64,000 bases of DNA from C-114 sp963719285 (GCA_963719285.1 CAVRBO010000001.1:1682487-1746486); one strand, 5' to 3'; positions 53,759-63,017 are shown, counted from the stretch's first letter. Notes: generated by a model not told the origin, from the sequence alone. A program made the numbers and translations.

Positions 53759-54130
53759 CTACTTCAGCAGGATTGAGATCTCATCCGGCTCGACAGCGTC
53801 ATTGACCCATACCTCAATTCCGAGTTGGGGTGTGGATATCGGGACCTCCAAGAAGATCTGGCCCTCAACACTACTAGCAGTAAGGACGCCGTCTAGGTTG
53901 AGTGAACCCTCGAAGACCCGGAGGTGTGTTGACGGCGGCCGGTGCGCACCGCTCGGCAGTATCCGGATCAACGTAGGCCCGTCTGCCTCAGACATAGTCC
54001 CAACCGCGATAAGGGAGTCGCTGGCGGCCACGAGCCTCCCGCTCAGTGCCGGCGGCAACTCGCCTTTGCGGTCGCCGACAAGTATCAGGGAGTACGGGCT
54101 TCGAACCTGTAGTTCCGCAGGAGTGATCAT
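53759..54130 (-). CDS. Putative immunity protein C
   Basis: 123-residue beta-rich protein (YSLILVGDRKGELPPALSG, QIFLEVPISTPQLGIEVWVN). Starts at the base immediately after the tip C stop. Cytoplasmic; family not recognised; assigned by position as inhibitor of the HNH-like tip. Confidence 0.65.
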   Translation of the reverse strand: MITPAELQVRSPYSLILVGDRKGELPPALSGRLVAASDSLIAVGTMSEADGPTLIRILPSGAHRPPSTHLRVFEGSLNLDGVLTASSVEGQIFLEVPISTPQLGIEVWVNDAVEPDEISILLK

Positions 54131-55111
54131 CTAACGTCCTTGTTCCTGGAGCATCCGAGCGATCAGCAGACCTTGGTCCCTGCTACAGAAAATACATTGC
54201 GGGTAGAGACGCTGTGGAGTTCCGGGTGGCACGAGAGACGTCGGCGGCTGATGGTCAGGGACAAAGTGCCCCAACTTCGTGCCTGGATCCTGAGTCCCGC
54301 AGGTATGGCATCCGGTGTCCCGTCCGATGTCATCGATAGCGCTTCGCTCCGCAACCGAGAAGTTCCTCAGGGGACCCCGCGCTGGAATTGAAGAACCACC
54401 GTATGGACCGACCCCAGCATCACCGATATCGGGACCCGTGTCCATTACGCTCGGCTCACCCCTCATACCCCGGATGCCTTTGAACCCAGCGCGTAGGGTC
54501 AGCCCGGTCAACGTGACGCCTGTGACGAACTTCGCCTTGTCCTGATCGCTCATATGGACGAAAGCGTCCCAGCCGGCACCGAGATTTGAAACGGGGTGGT
54601 CCCACCCGAGATCGTGGGCGGCACCGGCGAGACAGCCGTCCATGCCGTAGCACTGCAGGCCAGCGGCGGCATCGGAGAGATGCGTCAGCGCGTAGATCGG
54701 CGTCGTGATGGCACCCACGGCAAAGTCGCCGACGCCCCCCACGACGCCCTTCAGAACGCCGACAGGGCCGTCCTCTCCATCCGAGTACTGGAACTCACGG
54801 ATGCCGCCGGAGCTCGACCCTCCGTTGAGGCCGATCGACGTGTTCTCGCCCCAGGTGTCACCGCTCGCCCACTCGCTCGAGACGGTCGGGGTGGCCTCCG
54901 GGTCGTACATCCGTGCTTTGGGGTGGTGGATGTAGTCGGTGTGGGCCTTGGCCAGGACCGTCTTGACGCTCTTCTTGGCCTGTTGGTCGTTGCCGGTGCT
55001 GCCGCAGTACTTGCCGCCCGGTCCGCACCCGCCGCCTTCGTAATACGACGCATGGCCACTGGGATCGACGATCGTCCATGGGTTGCCCTCGGCGTACAGG
55101 AACCGGTTCAT
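54131..55111 (-). CDS. RHS C-terminal cassette C (HNH-like nuclease tip)
   Basis: 326 residues: junction (NRFLYAEGNPWTIVDPSGH), pre-tip module of the GGCGPGGKYCGSTGNDQ type shared with cassettes F/H, then a tip with DTGCHTCGTQDPGTKLGHF, VPDHQPPTSL and RLYPQCIFCSRDQG. The two CxxC pairs and the D-H-Q-P-P core resemble HNH/zinc-finger nuclease tips of RHS toxins (inference). RHS-core homology continues upstream to about 55165, then stops. DNA degradation in a target cell would be the expected activity if fused to a shell. Confidence 0.78.
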   Translation of the reverse strand: MNRFLYAEGNPWTIVDPSGHASYYEGGGCGPGGKYCGSTGNDQQAKKSVKTVLAKAHTDYIHHPKARMYDPEATPTVSSEWASGDTWGENTSIGLNGGSSSGGIREFQYSDGEDGPVGVLKGVVGGVGDFAVGAITTPIYALTHLSDAAAGLQCYGMDGCLAGAAHDLGWDHPVSNLGAGWDAFVHMSDQDKAKFVTGVTLTGLTLRAGFKGIRGMRGEPSVMDTGPDIGDAGVGPYGGSSIPARGPLRNFSVAERSAIDDIGRDTGCHTCGTQDPGTKLGHFVPDHQPPTSLVPPGTPQRLYPQCIFCSRDQGLLIARMLQEQGR

Positions 55112-55193
55112 GCTCCGCGGGTCGGTGGGCTTGCCGGTCGCCGAGTCGACCTGGGTGACTTGGCCGAGATGATGCTGCGCGGAACGGCCGGAC

Positions 55194-55655
55194 CTAGACG
55201 CTCACGATCAGCGAGTCGCCAGCTCGGAAGACATCGTCGATAAAGGTCGCTAGGTCGCGCGTCATGTCTCGTAGCGCGGCCGACGTGGCCTCCACCCAAG
55301 CCGCCTCGCTCACATCCGAGCCCACACAACCCACCTTGCCGATCCTTACCCGTCGCGTTGACGCGTGCGCATAGCGATCGCGGGCAAATGCTCGCACGGC
55401 CGCAGCCATCAGTGGGAGTGAGCCGTTCGGGATGTCCGCCTCTTCGGCAAACGCAAACGCGGCCCCGATGGCCGCCCCTAGCTCAGACCACAAGCCATCC
55501 GCGCCCAAGATGTCGCCGAGTGCGGGCGGCACAAGGAAGACACCGTCCGCGACTCGTCCAGGACGCTCTACAAGTCCGCCCAGCTCAAATGCGGCTGGGG
55601 TCATGATCGTGACCCAATGTCCGGTACTCATGTCTGATTGCCTCCGATCGATCAT
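55194..55655 (-). CDS. Putative immunity protein D
   Basis: 153 residues; the start overlaps tip D stop by four bases (ATGA), though MSTGHWV eight codons later is possible. Mixed helix/strand (MTPAAFELGGLVERPGRVAD, LWSELGAAIGAAFAFAEEAD, DLATFIDDVFRAGDSLIV). No family recognised. Confidence 0.65.
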   Translation of the reverse strand: MIDRRQSDMSTGHWVTIMTPAAFELGGLVERPGRVADGVFLVPPALGDILGADGLWSELGAAIGAAFAFAEEADIPNGSLPLMAAAVRAFARDRYAHASTRRVRIGKVGCVGSDVSEAAWVEATSAALRDMTRDLATFIDDVFRAGDSLIVSV

Positions 55656-56734
55656 CGGGGGTCCTCGTCAAGGAAATGAGTCAACGCCCTCCTCACATCC
55701 AGCGGAACACCGATCATCGTGGTACCCCCCGGGCCTAGAAGCGGAACATTCGCGGGTATCGCGTTGCCAGATTGACTCACATACCGGTTGATACCAGCCG
55801 CTGCTGTGTTCTCCACTCGAAAGTATCCGCCCGAATTGTCCGCAACGACCTGAAGGGTTGCGGAAGCGCTCGAGTAGATCGTCTTGCCGCTCGCGGTTGA
55901 TACGACCGTGACCTCGGTTCCAAGGAGCTCGTCAATAGTCCCGGTCATCGAGGCGCTGGGCCAGTTGGCGGCAAACTGCTCGGCCCTGGCTGCCCCACCT
56001 GCGACAGCCGCCTGGGGTGCCGATGAACCTCCGAGGCCCGCGTTGATGCCCGCCCCGACCGTCATCAGCTTGTCGCAGAGGACCATGCAGGCGCCGGATG
56101 CCGCTGCTGTCGCTCCGGCGATCACACCCTCTGCGGCCGCCGCACCGGTCGCCGCCATGGCGATCGCCTCGCACACACCGGCGATGCAGACAAGTGTCCC
56201 GATGACGACACCGCCGACGATGATCAAGCCCGAGGCGTCACCGCTACCTGATCCGACGGGGACGCAGCCAGCCCGACCGGCGAAGCGACAGGTCGGCGAG
56301 CTCCGGAGCGAGGCGTTGTCCTGGCCACGATCAGCGATCGTGGTCTGGAAGATCGGGTTGTCTGCGGCACGATCGGTCTCGGTCGTCGGCGTCGCGAGCG
56401 GCGTCCAGGCGGGTCCATGGGGCTGGTCATGGGCGTGGGAGTTGCCCGTGCTGGCGACCTGGCTGGCGTTGTTGTGGGCGTTCTGGTCGAACCCGGTGCT
56501 GCCGCAGTACATGGAGCCTGCCCCGCAGCCCTCACCCTCGTAGTAGGCGCCGTGACCCGAGGGGTCGACCATCGACCAGGGATTGCCCTCGGCGTACAGG
56601 AACCGGTTCATGCTCCGCGGGTCGGTGGGCTTGCCGGTGACCGAGTCGAGCTGGGTGAACATGCCGAGGTTCGGGGCGTAGAAGCGGGCACCGACGTCGT
56701 ATAGCGGGCCGAGGACGCAGCCGTGCGGACGCAT
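55652..56734 (-). CDS. RHS C-terminal cassette D (unknown tip)
   Basis: 360 residues with somewhat more RHS core than the others (YDVGARFYAPNLGMFTQLDSV, shortened) before the junction. Pre-tip module: hydrophilic TPTTETDRAADNP, RGQDNASLRSSPTC, then two hydrophobic stretches (GLIIVGGVVIGTLVCIAGVCEAIAMA, shortened) shared with cassette E. Tip D (TGTIDELLGTEVTVVS.., GPGGTTMIGVPLDVRRALTHF) is beta-rich and unrecognised. The immunity gene overlaps by ATGA. Confidence 0.72.
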   Translation of the reverse strand: MRPHGCVLGPLYDVGARFYAPNLGMFTQLDSVTGKPTDPRSMNRFLYAEGNPWSMVDPSGHGAYYEGEGCGAGSMYCGSTGFDQNAHNNASQVASTGNSHAHDQPHGPAWTPLATPTTETDRAADNPIFQTTIADRGQDNASLRSSPTCRFAGRAGCVPVGSGSGDASGLIIVGGVVIGTLVCIAGVCEAIAMAATGAAAAEGVIAGATAAASGACMVLCDKLMTVGAGINAGLGGSSAPQAAVAGGAARAEQFAANWPSASMTGTIDELLGTEVTVVSTASGKTIYSSASATLQVVADNSGGYFRVENTAAAGINRYVSQSGNAIPANVPLLGPGGTTMIGVPLDVRRALTHFLDEDPR

Positions 56735-56913
56735 GGTTGTAGACCGCTGCGGTTGACGACCAAGATCCGCTCGAGAATGCGGCTCCCGATCGAGCTTTAC
56801 GCGGGCTCTTCAGGACGCGGTCGGCGGAACCCAAGAATCTCGTGGCCGTGCAGGTGGACTGCGTGTCAAGCCCGCCGCTCAGCGAGTACGTTCCACCTAT
56901 CGGGAACCGACCG

Positions 56914-57684
56914 TCAGAACGATGGAAGGTCCTTGCGAAGTGACCCAACCACGCTTCGCCAGCGCCTAGTCGGTTCGGCAGTTGGTGAGACACCGTAGAA
57001 TCCCGCTCGTTCAATAGCCGTACGCAAGTAGGGTACGAACGACGGCTCGCCTTGCAAGTTCAGGATGGGCGAGTCCGCTGACTCGGACGGCACCATGACT
57101 GCATATGGACGGCCACCGCTGACATCTACCTTGTGAAATGCATCAGGCGAGATCACGAGCTCGAATTGACTTGGAGGGGCGTCGGTGTCTATCCCATGCG
57201 AGCCCCTATCCGTTGCGCTCCAAGACTCCTCGAGCGACCACACGACGAGCGGGTCGAGTGCAACCTGCCAAATTGGTTCATCGGGCATCCAGGATGGCCA
57301 TTGGGCGCCATCGCTTGGCGAAAGATCGACTTCGCCGACAGTCCTCCAAAACGAAGCCAGCGATATCGCTACGTGGCCTCGACAAGAGGCCTCGACCCTC
57401 GCCAGCGTCGAGTCAGCGGTGGGGCCGACCCTCTGTGCGGGTCGTATTGGATAGTCGACCAGGGACAGGCGGTCCCGGAGCTCGGCGATCGCAATCGAGG
57501 CGCGGTCCATCACCATCCGAGCCACGGCAGCTGCCTCAAATCGGACATCGAGATCGTCGATCGGGCCGATGTCGGCAAGCTCGCGCCAGACCGCCTCGCG
57601 CTCGCCCGCTTCGTAACGGGCCCGCCACGACTCCGCTCCTCGCAGAGGCCAATCGCCACGAGCTGCGGACCCATCCGGCATCAC
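56914..57684 (-). CDS. Putative immunity protein E (SUKH-like)
   Basis: 256 residues, start GTG 57684. The segments SLASFWRTVGEVDLSPSD, DPLVVWSLEESW, FELVISPDAFHKVDVSGGRPYAV (in parts) and FVPYLRTAIERAGFYG have the character of SMI1/KNR4 (SUKH)-like immunity proteins that accompany deaminase tips in actinobacterial RHS loci. It lies 91 bp after the true end of tip E (57776). Appears intact although the partner toxin is frameshifted. Confidence 0.65.
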   Translation of the reverse strand: MMPDGSAARGDWPLRGAESWRARYEAGEREAVWRELADIGPIDDLDVRFEAAAVARMVMDRASIAIAELRDRLSLVDYPIRPAQRVGPTADSTLARVEASCRGHVAISLASFWRTVGEVDLSPSDGAQWPSWMPDEPIWQVALDPLVVWSLEESWSATDRGSHGIDTDAPPSQFELVISPDAFHKVDVSGGRPYAVMVPSESADSPILNLQGEPSFVPYLRTAIERAGFYGVSPTAEPTRRWRSVVGSLRKDLPSF

Positions 57685-57775
57685 GGTTGTCCAATGTGTC
57701 CTGAGGGACGGCTGATCTCCTCGGATTGAGATCCAGGCATGGCTTGCCGCTGGGCTTCCATCGATCGCCTCACAT

Positions 57776-58841
57776 TCATCGCATCTTTAGAGGGCTGGCC
57801 GGGACTGCTCCCGCACTACTGATTGCCGAGGCGCAGATTGGGCAAATCGGCCGCCCTGCCGCTACCGCGAGATTTGAGAGTCCCATTGAATTTGCAGCTT
57901 GGAGAATTCTGCTGTTCGGCATGCCCGGAACCCCGCACAAGGATGTCTCCCGTGTTTAACGTGACACCCAGCCTGAGGGTCGCGCGGGCCTCGCTTGACG
58001 CCACGAGGGTCACGATCGAGCCATCTGCCCGGGCGCCGACACCCGCCGCCATCGTAACGAATCCGGAGGAGGCGCCTAACTGAGCCTGCGTTTCCGCCGC
58101 TCGGGTTGCCGCCTGCTCCGAATACGAGACAAGGGCTGCCTCGGGAGGCCCCGATCCGCCGTAGGCCCCCATGAACCCATTCCCGATCGCCTGGAGCTTG
58201 TCGCACAGCACCATGCAGGCACCGGAAGCTGCCGCCGAAGCGGTGGCGATCACACCCTCGGCTGCGGCCGCGCCGGTCGCCGCCAAGGCAATCGCCTCGC
58301 ACACGCCGGCGACGCAGACCAGAGCGCCGATTACGACACCCGCGACGATGATCAGCCCAGACCTATCGCTACTCCCTGATCCGATTGGGACGCAGCCGGC
58401 GCGGCCGGCCCACCGGCACGTTGGCGAACTCCGGAGCGATGCGTTGTCCTGACCGCGGTCCGCCAGGTTGAAGGAGAAACTCGGGTTGTCCGCGGCCCGG
58501 TCCGTCTCCGTCGTCGGGGTCGCGAGCGGCTTCCAGGTAGGTCCGACGTAGCTGGGACCCGGATTAGGGGTGCCGTTGTTGGCGACGATGAGCGCGTTCG
58601 TGTGCGCGTTCTGGTCGTTGCCATGGCTGCCGCAGTACTTGCCGCCGGGTCCGCATCCGCCAGCCTCGTAGAAGGAGGCATGCCCACTCGGATCGACCAT
58701 CGACCATGGGTTGCCCTCGGCGTACAGGAACCGGTTCATGCTCCGCGGGTCCGCGGGCTTGCCGGTGACCGAGTCGAGCTGGGTGAACATGCCGAGGTAC
58801 GGGGCGTAGAAGCGAGCGCCGGCGTCGTACGAGCGGTTCAC
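57776..58841 (-). pseudogene. RHS C-terminal cassette E (deaminase tip, frameshifted)
   Basis: Starts GTG 58841 in RHS core (YDAGARFYAPYLGMFTQLDS), junction, pre-tip module as in D, then tip E: TGDILVRGSGHAEQ. Directly after HAEQ the annotated frame becomes nonsense and stops at 57816, while removing one base near 57908-57914 gives HAEQ-RILQAANSMGLSNLAVAAG and then PICPICASAISSAGAVP, ending at 57776. H-A-E plus P-x-C-x-x-C is the zinc-site signature of nucleic-acid deaminase toxins. The toxin is therefore inactivated by a one-base insertion, or the base is an assembly error. Confidence 0.85.
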
Positions 58842-58994
58842 CGATGATCGCGCTCATGCCGAGGCAGCTCCGGAACTCAAGCGCTACTCCGCTGACCTCG
58901 GGGAACAACACCATAGTCGACGGCCCGGCGGTCACCGAGTCGAGTTCGGTAGGCACCTTGCAGGAGCGCAGCGATCCGGCTGGATCGTTCGCTC

Positions 58995-59255
58995 CTACTC
59001 GTGCTGAGGCTGCTCCTGCTCCTGCTCCTGCTCCTCGATAAGGGTCTTGATAAACCCTGTGGGTTGGTCCAGGTCGACAATCCGATCAAGTAGCTTCTTG
59101 ACAAAGGAGTCCGTCATCCAGCCGGGCCTCTCGGGCACAACCGTCAGCTCCGGCACAGCGGCTTGGATCTCGGCAGGCGAAGCAGCGCGAACATACGCCC
59201 ACCTCGCACCCTGTCCGTAGTCGTAGGCCACCAAGTAGATTTGCTTTGCAGTCAT
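58995..59255 (-). CDS. Putative immunity protein F
   Basis: 86 residues (KQIYLVAYDYGQGARWAYVRAASPAEI, shortened; closing EEQEQEQEQPQHE). Its ATG overlaps the tip F stop (ATGA). Compact alpha/beta protein with an acidic Gln/Glu tail that would suit binding a basic ADP-ribosyltransferase-like tip (inference). An identical copy is at 62757. Confidence 0.7.
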   Translation of the reverse strand: MTAKQIYLVAYDYGQGARWAYVRAASPAEIQAAVPELTVVPERPGWMTDSFVKKLLDRIVDLDQPTGFIKTLIEEQEQEQEQPQHE

Positions 59256-60229
59256 CAGAAATGCACGAAATTCAATCCGCTGACGTCAATTGAGCAATTC
59301 AGGGAGCACTCCAAGCCTCCTCCTGGCTGTCCGAATGCGGGTTCGACCCTCGTGGGAGTCGGAAGCTGAGGGAGTCGATTGCGTGGGATCTTGAAATACC
59401 CCGTGGGAGCTCGTGGAAGCGCAAGCTCCGCCTGCGCCGTCGCCGCGTCAGAATAGGCGGTAGGGCTCACCCAAAGTTGGCCGCTGGCTGGCCCCGGATC
59501 GATCGAACCTTGGTCCAGGATGTCAGCCGCCGCGGCGTCGTTCGTGTAGTGGTACATCGGCGGACCGCCGCTCCCGCGGACAGCCTTCCCGATTCCGCTG
59601 GCAAGCCCCCGCAAGGCGAGCGCAGTCGCAACGACTGAAGTCGCGAATTTGGCCTTGTTCTGGTCGCTCATGTGGACAAAGGTGTCCCAACCCGCACCAA
59701 GATTAGACACGGGATGATCCCAACCGAGATCGTGGGCAGCGCCGGCGAGGCAGCCATCCATGCCGAAGCATTGGAGACCTGCGGCGGCGTCTGAGAGATG
59801 TGTCAGGGCGTAGATCGGCGTCGTGACAGCCCCACGCACGAGATCGGCGGACTCTCCAACGATCCCCTTAGCGACACCTACGAGGCCGTCATCTCCATGC
59901 GAGTACTGGAACTCGCGGAGGCCGCCCGAGCTCGAGCCGCCATTGAGGCCGATCGAGGTGTTCTCGCCCCAGGTGTCGCTGCTCGCCCACTCGGTCGAGA
60001 TCGTCGGCGTGGCTTCCGGGTCGTACATCCGGGCACGGACGTGATGGACGTAGTCGTTGTGAGCCTTGGCCCCGACCGTCTTGATGTTCTTGTGGAAGTT
60101 CTGGTCGTTGCCGGTGCTGCCGCAGTACTTGCCGCCGGGTCCGCAGCCGCCGCCTTCGTAGGACGAGGCATGTCCAGAGGGATCGACCATCGACCACGGG
60201 TTGCCTTCCGCGTACAGGAACCGGTTCAT
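59255..60229 (-). CDS. RHS C-terminal cassette F (ADP-ribosyltransferase-like tip)
   Basis: 324 residues from the junction ATG. Pre-tip module like cassette C (GGCGPGGKYCGSTGNDQN.., TWGENTSIGLNGGSSSGG, CLAGAAHDLGWDHPVSNLG), then a tip starting MYHYTNDAAAADILDQGSI, LWVSPTAYSDAATAQAELAL, TGYFKIPRNRLPQL, ending DVSGLNFVHF. The H-Y-T-(N) opening followed by an I-L-x-x-G helix and a VSP turn is the pattern of HYD1/DarT-related ART domains (inference). No RHS sequence lies upstream of GACCCGCGG, so this is a naked cassette. Confidence 0.78.
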   Translation of the reverse strand: MNRFLYAEGNPWSMVDPSGHASSYEGGGCGPGGKYCGSTGNDQNFHKNIKTVGAKAHNDYVHHVRARMYDPEATPTISTEWASSDTWGENTSIGLNGGSSSGGLREFQYSHGDDGLVGVAKGIVGESADLVRGAVTTPIYALTHLSDAAAGLQCFGMDGCLAGAAHDLGWDHPVSNLGAGWDTFVHMSDQNKAKFATSVVATALALRGLASGIGKAVRGSGGPPMYHYTNDAAAADILDQGSIDPGPASGQLWVSPTAYSDAATAQAELALPRAPTGYFKIPRNRLPQLPTPTRVEPAFGQPGGGLECSLNCSIDVSGLNFVHF

Positions 60230-60474
60230 GCTCCGCGGGTCTACGCCGACCGAGCCATCGCGCCACTGACGTGCTCTGTCAGCGCCTGAACTTCTAGGCG
60301 ACACAGCGCGTTGATGCGTCCTCTGGGCGTGAGCCGAACACCAAGATGCCGATTGACTACGTGGACACATGGTGTTGGGGGTCACGACGCCAGGGATGGA
60401 TTACGAACTGCGTCCGCCTGAGCCAATGCGCCGAGAGGTGCGACTCCCAGTAGATGCTAGTTTGCGGAGGGGAC

Positions 60475-61072
60475 CTACGGAGTGATCGCGAACGAGTCCA
60501 AGTAGACCACTGCCTGAGCGGACGTGACGTCGGCGCCGCTCCCCCGAACGGAAATCGAATAGACGCGGCTTCCCGATACTACGGTCCTGAAGACGTAGCT
60601 GAATGCGGGGCCCACGATCCGCTGCTCGCGAGCTGGCGACCCGCTTACCGTCAGGTTGCGCTCGTCGATCGCCTGCCCGTGAGTTGCCTCAATGTTCGCC
60701 GCTCCAGCTTCATCAAGCGCCTCATCGACAGACATCGAAGTGAGATAGCCGGGCGCGGTGTCTCCGACAATGACTGCAAATACCGGGCCATCTTGTGCTT
60801 GATGGACGAATTGATGAACGGTCGTTCCCGCAAAGGGTCCGACACCCGGAATTGTGCTCTCATCCATCGTTCCTTCCGGAACGACCACGCTGAAATTGAC
60901 CCTCCGCGGAGCCGAATGGCGCAAGTCGAGTTAGGGTCGCCGAAACACACGCGGCAAGGCTCAGGGCCATGGCAATCAAGAATACGCGCGTCGCGGCGCA
61001 CCTCGCGCCTCGTCCCGCTTGATGCCCTGAGATCGATGCCGCGATCATTCCAGAATTGCCGGCTAGCTCCAC
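60475..61072 (-). pseudogene. Small lipoprotein with frameshift
   Basis: The upstream frame (from about 61072) encodes a lipoprotein signal, RVFLIAMALSLAACVSATLT (lipobox LAAC). The mature part, VNFSVVVPEGTMDESTIPGV to VVYLDSFAITP, continues only in the next frame (open from 60924). The two would join near 60905-60935. Alternatively the downstream part is expressed alone from ATG 60924 as a 149-residue cytoplasmic protein. It lies between cassettes F and G and may be a displaced immunity lipoprotein. Confidence 0.5.
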
Positions 61073-61114
61073 GGGCCGGGCAGTCGACTCACTCGGCTGC
61101 TCGGGAGCGGACGT

Positions 61115-61636
61115 TCATCGACCAGGTAGCGTGATCGCCGCGGCGAGAGAGATCCCGCCGCACGCAGCAACGAGGCCGAGGATCGTCAGGAGTCGCCGAG
61201 GATCGTGTTGGGACACGCCGCGCAGTAAGAAACTTGCGACCAATGTCGCGACCACCCAAACCAAGATCGCGATAGGAAGAGTTGGGACTGCGGGAAGGCG
61301 GCTGCCTTGCGCTCCAACCACCAAGGAAAGCAGGAGGGGTGGCGTAGAGAACGTCACAGCGACGAGCAACAACCACCACCGATTGCGTGCGACGCGTCGC
61401 CACGTCTCCGCCTCGGGGTCGTTCACCAGGCCGAGGGAGAACTGCTGCTCAAGCCAACCGTCGAGAGCGTACAGGCGCAACAGACCGGACGCCGGATTGC
61501 CATGTTCATCGAGTCGGTCGTTCAGGCCCAGGCTAGTCGCCGCCAGATGGTGGGCCTTCTGGAGGGCGCTAGCCCAGCGACCCACGAATAGCACGCATAC
61601 CAACAGGAAGGACACGGCGACAATCGGGAAGGTCAT
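61115..61636 (-). CDS. Membrane protein, putative immunity G
   Basis: 173 residues from MTFPIVAVSF (ATG 61636, 20 bases after tip G stop). Hydrophobic helices at the N-terminus (FPIVAVSFLLVCVLFVGRW), middle (WWLLLVAVTFSTPPLLLSLV) and C-terminus (LPIAILVWVVATLVASFLL, LLTILGLVAACGGISLAAAI). Presumed inner-membrane inhibitor of tip G, which would suggest a membrane or periplasmic target. Family not recognised. Confidence 0.6.
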   Translation of the reverse strand: MTFPIVAVSFLLVCVLFVGRWASALQKAHHLAATSLGLNDRLDEHGNPASGLLRLYALDGWLEQQFSLGLVNDPEAETWRRVARNRWWLLLVAVTFSTPPLLLSLVVGAQGSRLPAVPTLPIAILVWVVATLVASFLLRGVSQHDPRRLLTILGLVAACGGISLAAAITLPGR

Positions 61637-61655
61637 GGCGCCCACGAGGTCCTTG

Positions 61656-62603
61656 TCATGGCTGCCAAGGATTGTAATCGCCGCCCGTGGCGGCCCAATG
61701 GACAAGCTGGAGCCCGGTTTGGATCCCGTTGAAGGGCCAAGGCAGACCAACGCCGGTTGGGTTCTTCAACACGACACTGGGCACGGCGCCCCCATGGAAC
61801 TCAAGAGGAAGCTGGAGCGCCGGGTCGAGACCAATTTCCTTGCCGGAACCATAGCCAGCATTCAGGACCCACACTGAACGACCGTCGGAAGCGGTGCCGA
61901 CGGAGAGGTCCCCAGACACCGCAGCTCCAGGACCCAACGCAGCGCTTCCACCTGCATTGCCGAACCAGCCGCTCAGATCGTCAAGCGTTCGCGCGTTGGA
62001 GAGCATTGGTCCCGTAGTCACGAGCCCGCCAAGGCTTGTGCTTCCTTGGGTAAGGACACTCGGACTCAAAACAAGACCGCTATCTCCATTCCAGTCTGAC
62101 GCCATGCACGCCGACCCGCCGATGTGGATCCCGACATTGACCGCACCGTTGAGGCACCAGCCGCCCGTGAGACCACCCGATTGGTCCGCCCCACCGGCAG
62201 TAAGTGATGCGTTGTCCTGGCCTCGGTCGGCGAAGTCATAGGCGTAACTTGGGTTGTCGGACCCGCGATCGGTTTCGGTGGTCGGGGTAGCCAGCGGCTT
62301 TGGCTTGGTGGGCGCGTTGGGGTGGTCATGATCGTGGGCCGAAATCTTCTTGGCCGCCTTCTTGCCAGCGGGCGTGTTCTTGTACTTGACCGCCGTCGTC
62401 TCGTCGCACAGGTCCGATGAGGCGCTGGCGCAGCCGATCATGTGGCCACTCGGGTCGATGAACGTCCAGGGGTTGCCCTCGGCGTACAGGAACCGGTTCA
62501 TGCTCCGCGGGTCCGCGGGCTTGCCGGTGACCGAGTCGAGCTGGGTGAACATGCCGAGGTACGGGGCGTAGAAGCGAGCGCCGGCGTCGTACGAGCGGTT
62601 CAC
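61656..62603 (-). CDS. RHS C-terminal cassette G (unknown tip)
   Basis: 315 residues: RHS-core end identical to cassette E (YDAGARFYAPYLGMFTQLDS), junction, pre-tip module related to A/B (GCASASSDLCDETTAVKYKN, TPAGKKAAKKISAHDHDHP) then a D/E-like TPTTETDRGSDNPSY piece, i.e. a hybrid of two module types. Tip G (WCLNGAVNVGIHIGGSACM, shortened; SVWVLNAGYGSGKEIGLDPA) is Gly-rich and beta-like; not recognised. Start GTG 62603 has no clear ribosome binding site. Confidence 0.7.
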   Translation of the reverse strand: MNRSYDAGARFYAPYLGMFTQLDSVTGKPADPRSMNRFLYAEGNPWTFIDPSGHMIGCASASSDLCDETTAVKYKNTPAGKKAAKKISAHDHDHPNAPTKPKPLATPTTETDRGSDNPSYAYDFADRGQDNASLTAGGADQSGGLTGGWCLNGAVNVGIHIGGSACMASDWNGDSGLVLSPSVLTQGSTSLGGLVTTGPMLSNARTLDDLSGWFGNAGGSAALGPGAAVSGDLSVGTASDGRSVWVLNAGYGSGKEIGLDPALQLPLEFHGGAVPSVVLKNPTGVGLPWPFNGIQTGLQLVHWAATGGDYNPWQP

Positions 62604-62756
62604 CGATGATCGCGCTCATGCCGAGGCAGCTCCGGAACTCAAGCGCTACTCCGCTGACCTCGGGGAACAACACCATAGTCGACGGCCCGGCGGTCACCGA
62701 GTCGAGTTCGGTAGGCACCTTGCAGGAGCGCAGCGATCCGGCTGGATCGTTCGCTC

Positions 62757-63017
62757 CTACTCGTGCTGAGGCTGCTCCTGCTCCTGCTCCTGCTCCTCGA
62801 TAAGGGTCTTGATAAACCCTGTGGGTTGGTCCAGGTCGACAATCCGATCAAGTAGCTTCTTGACAAAGGAGTCCGTCATCCAGCCGGGCCTCTCGGGCAC
62901 AACCGTCAGCTCCGGCACAGCGGCTTGGATCTCGGCAGGCGAAGCAGCGCGAACATACGCCCACCTCGCACCCTGTCCGTAGTCGTAGGCCACCAAGTAG
63001 ATTTGCTTTGCAGTCAT
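62757..63017 (-). CDS. Putative immunity protein H (copy of F)
   Basis: Identical by eye to 58995-59255, ATGA-coupled to the tip H stop. Immunity is kept intact in both copies even though the toxin of this copy carries a nonsense codon. Confidence 0.7.
   Translation of the reverse strand: MTAKQIYLVAYDYGQGARWAYVRAASPAEIQAAVPELTVVPERPGWMTDSFVKKLLDRIVDLDQPTGFIKTLIEEQEQEQEQPQHE

Larger units (their letters stand above)
58708..60238 (-). repeat. 1531-bp duplication, copy 1
   Basis: Repeats at 62470-64000 with offset 3762. The unit runs from inside the RHS junction of one cassette (E or G) to inside the junction of the next (F or H) and so carries one complete tip/immunity unit. One base difference was noticed by eye (at 59634 versus 63396). 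Confidence 0.92.
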
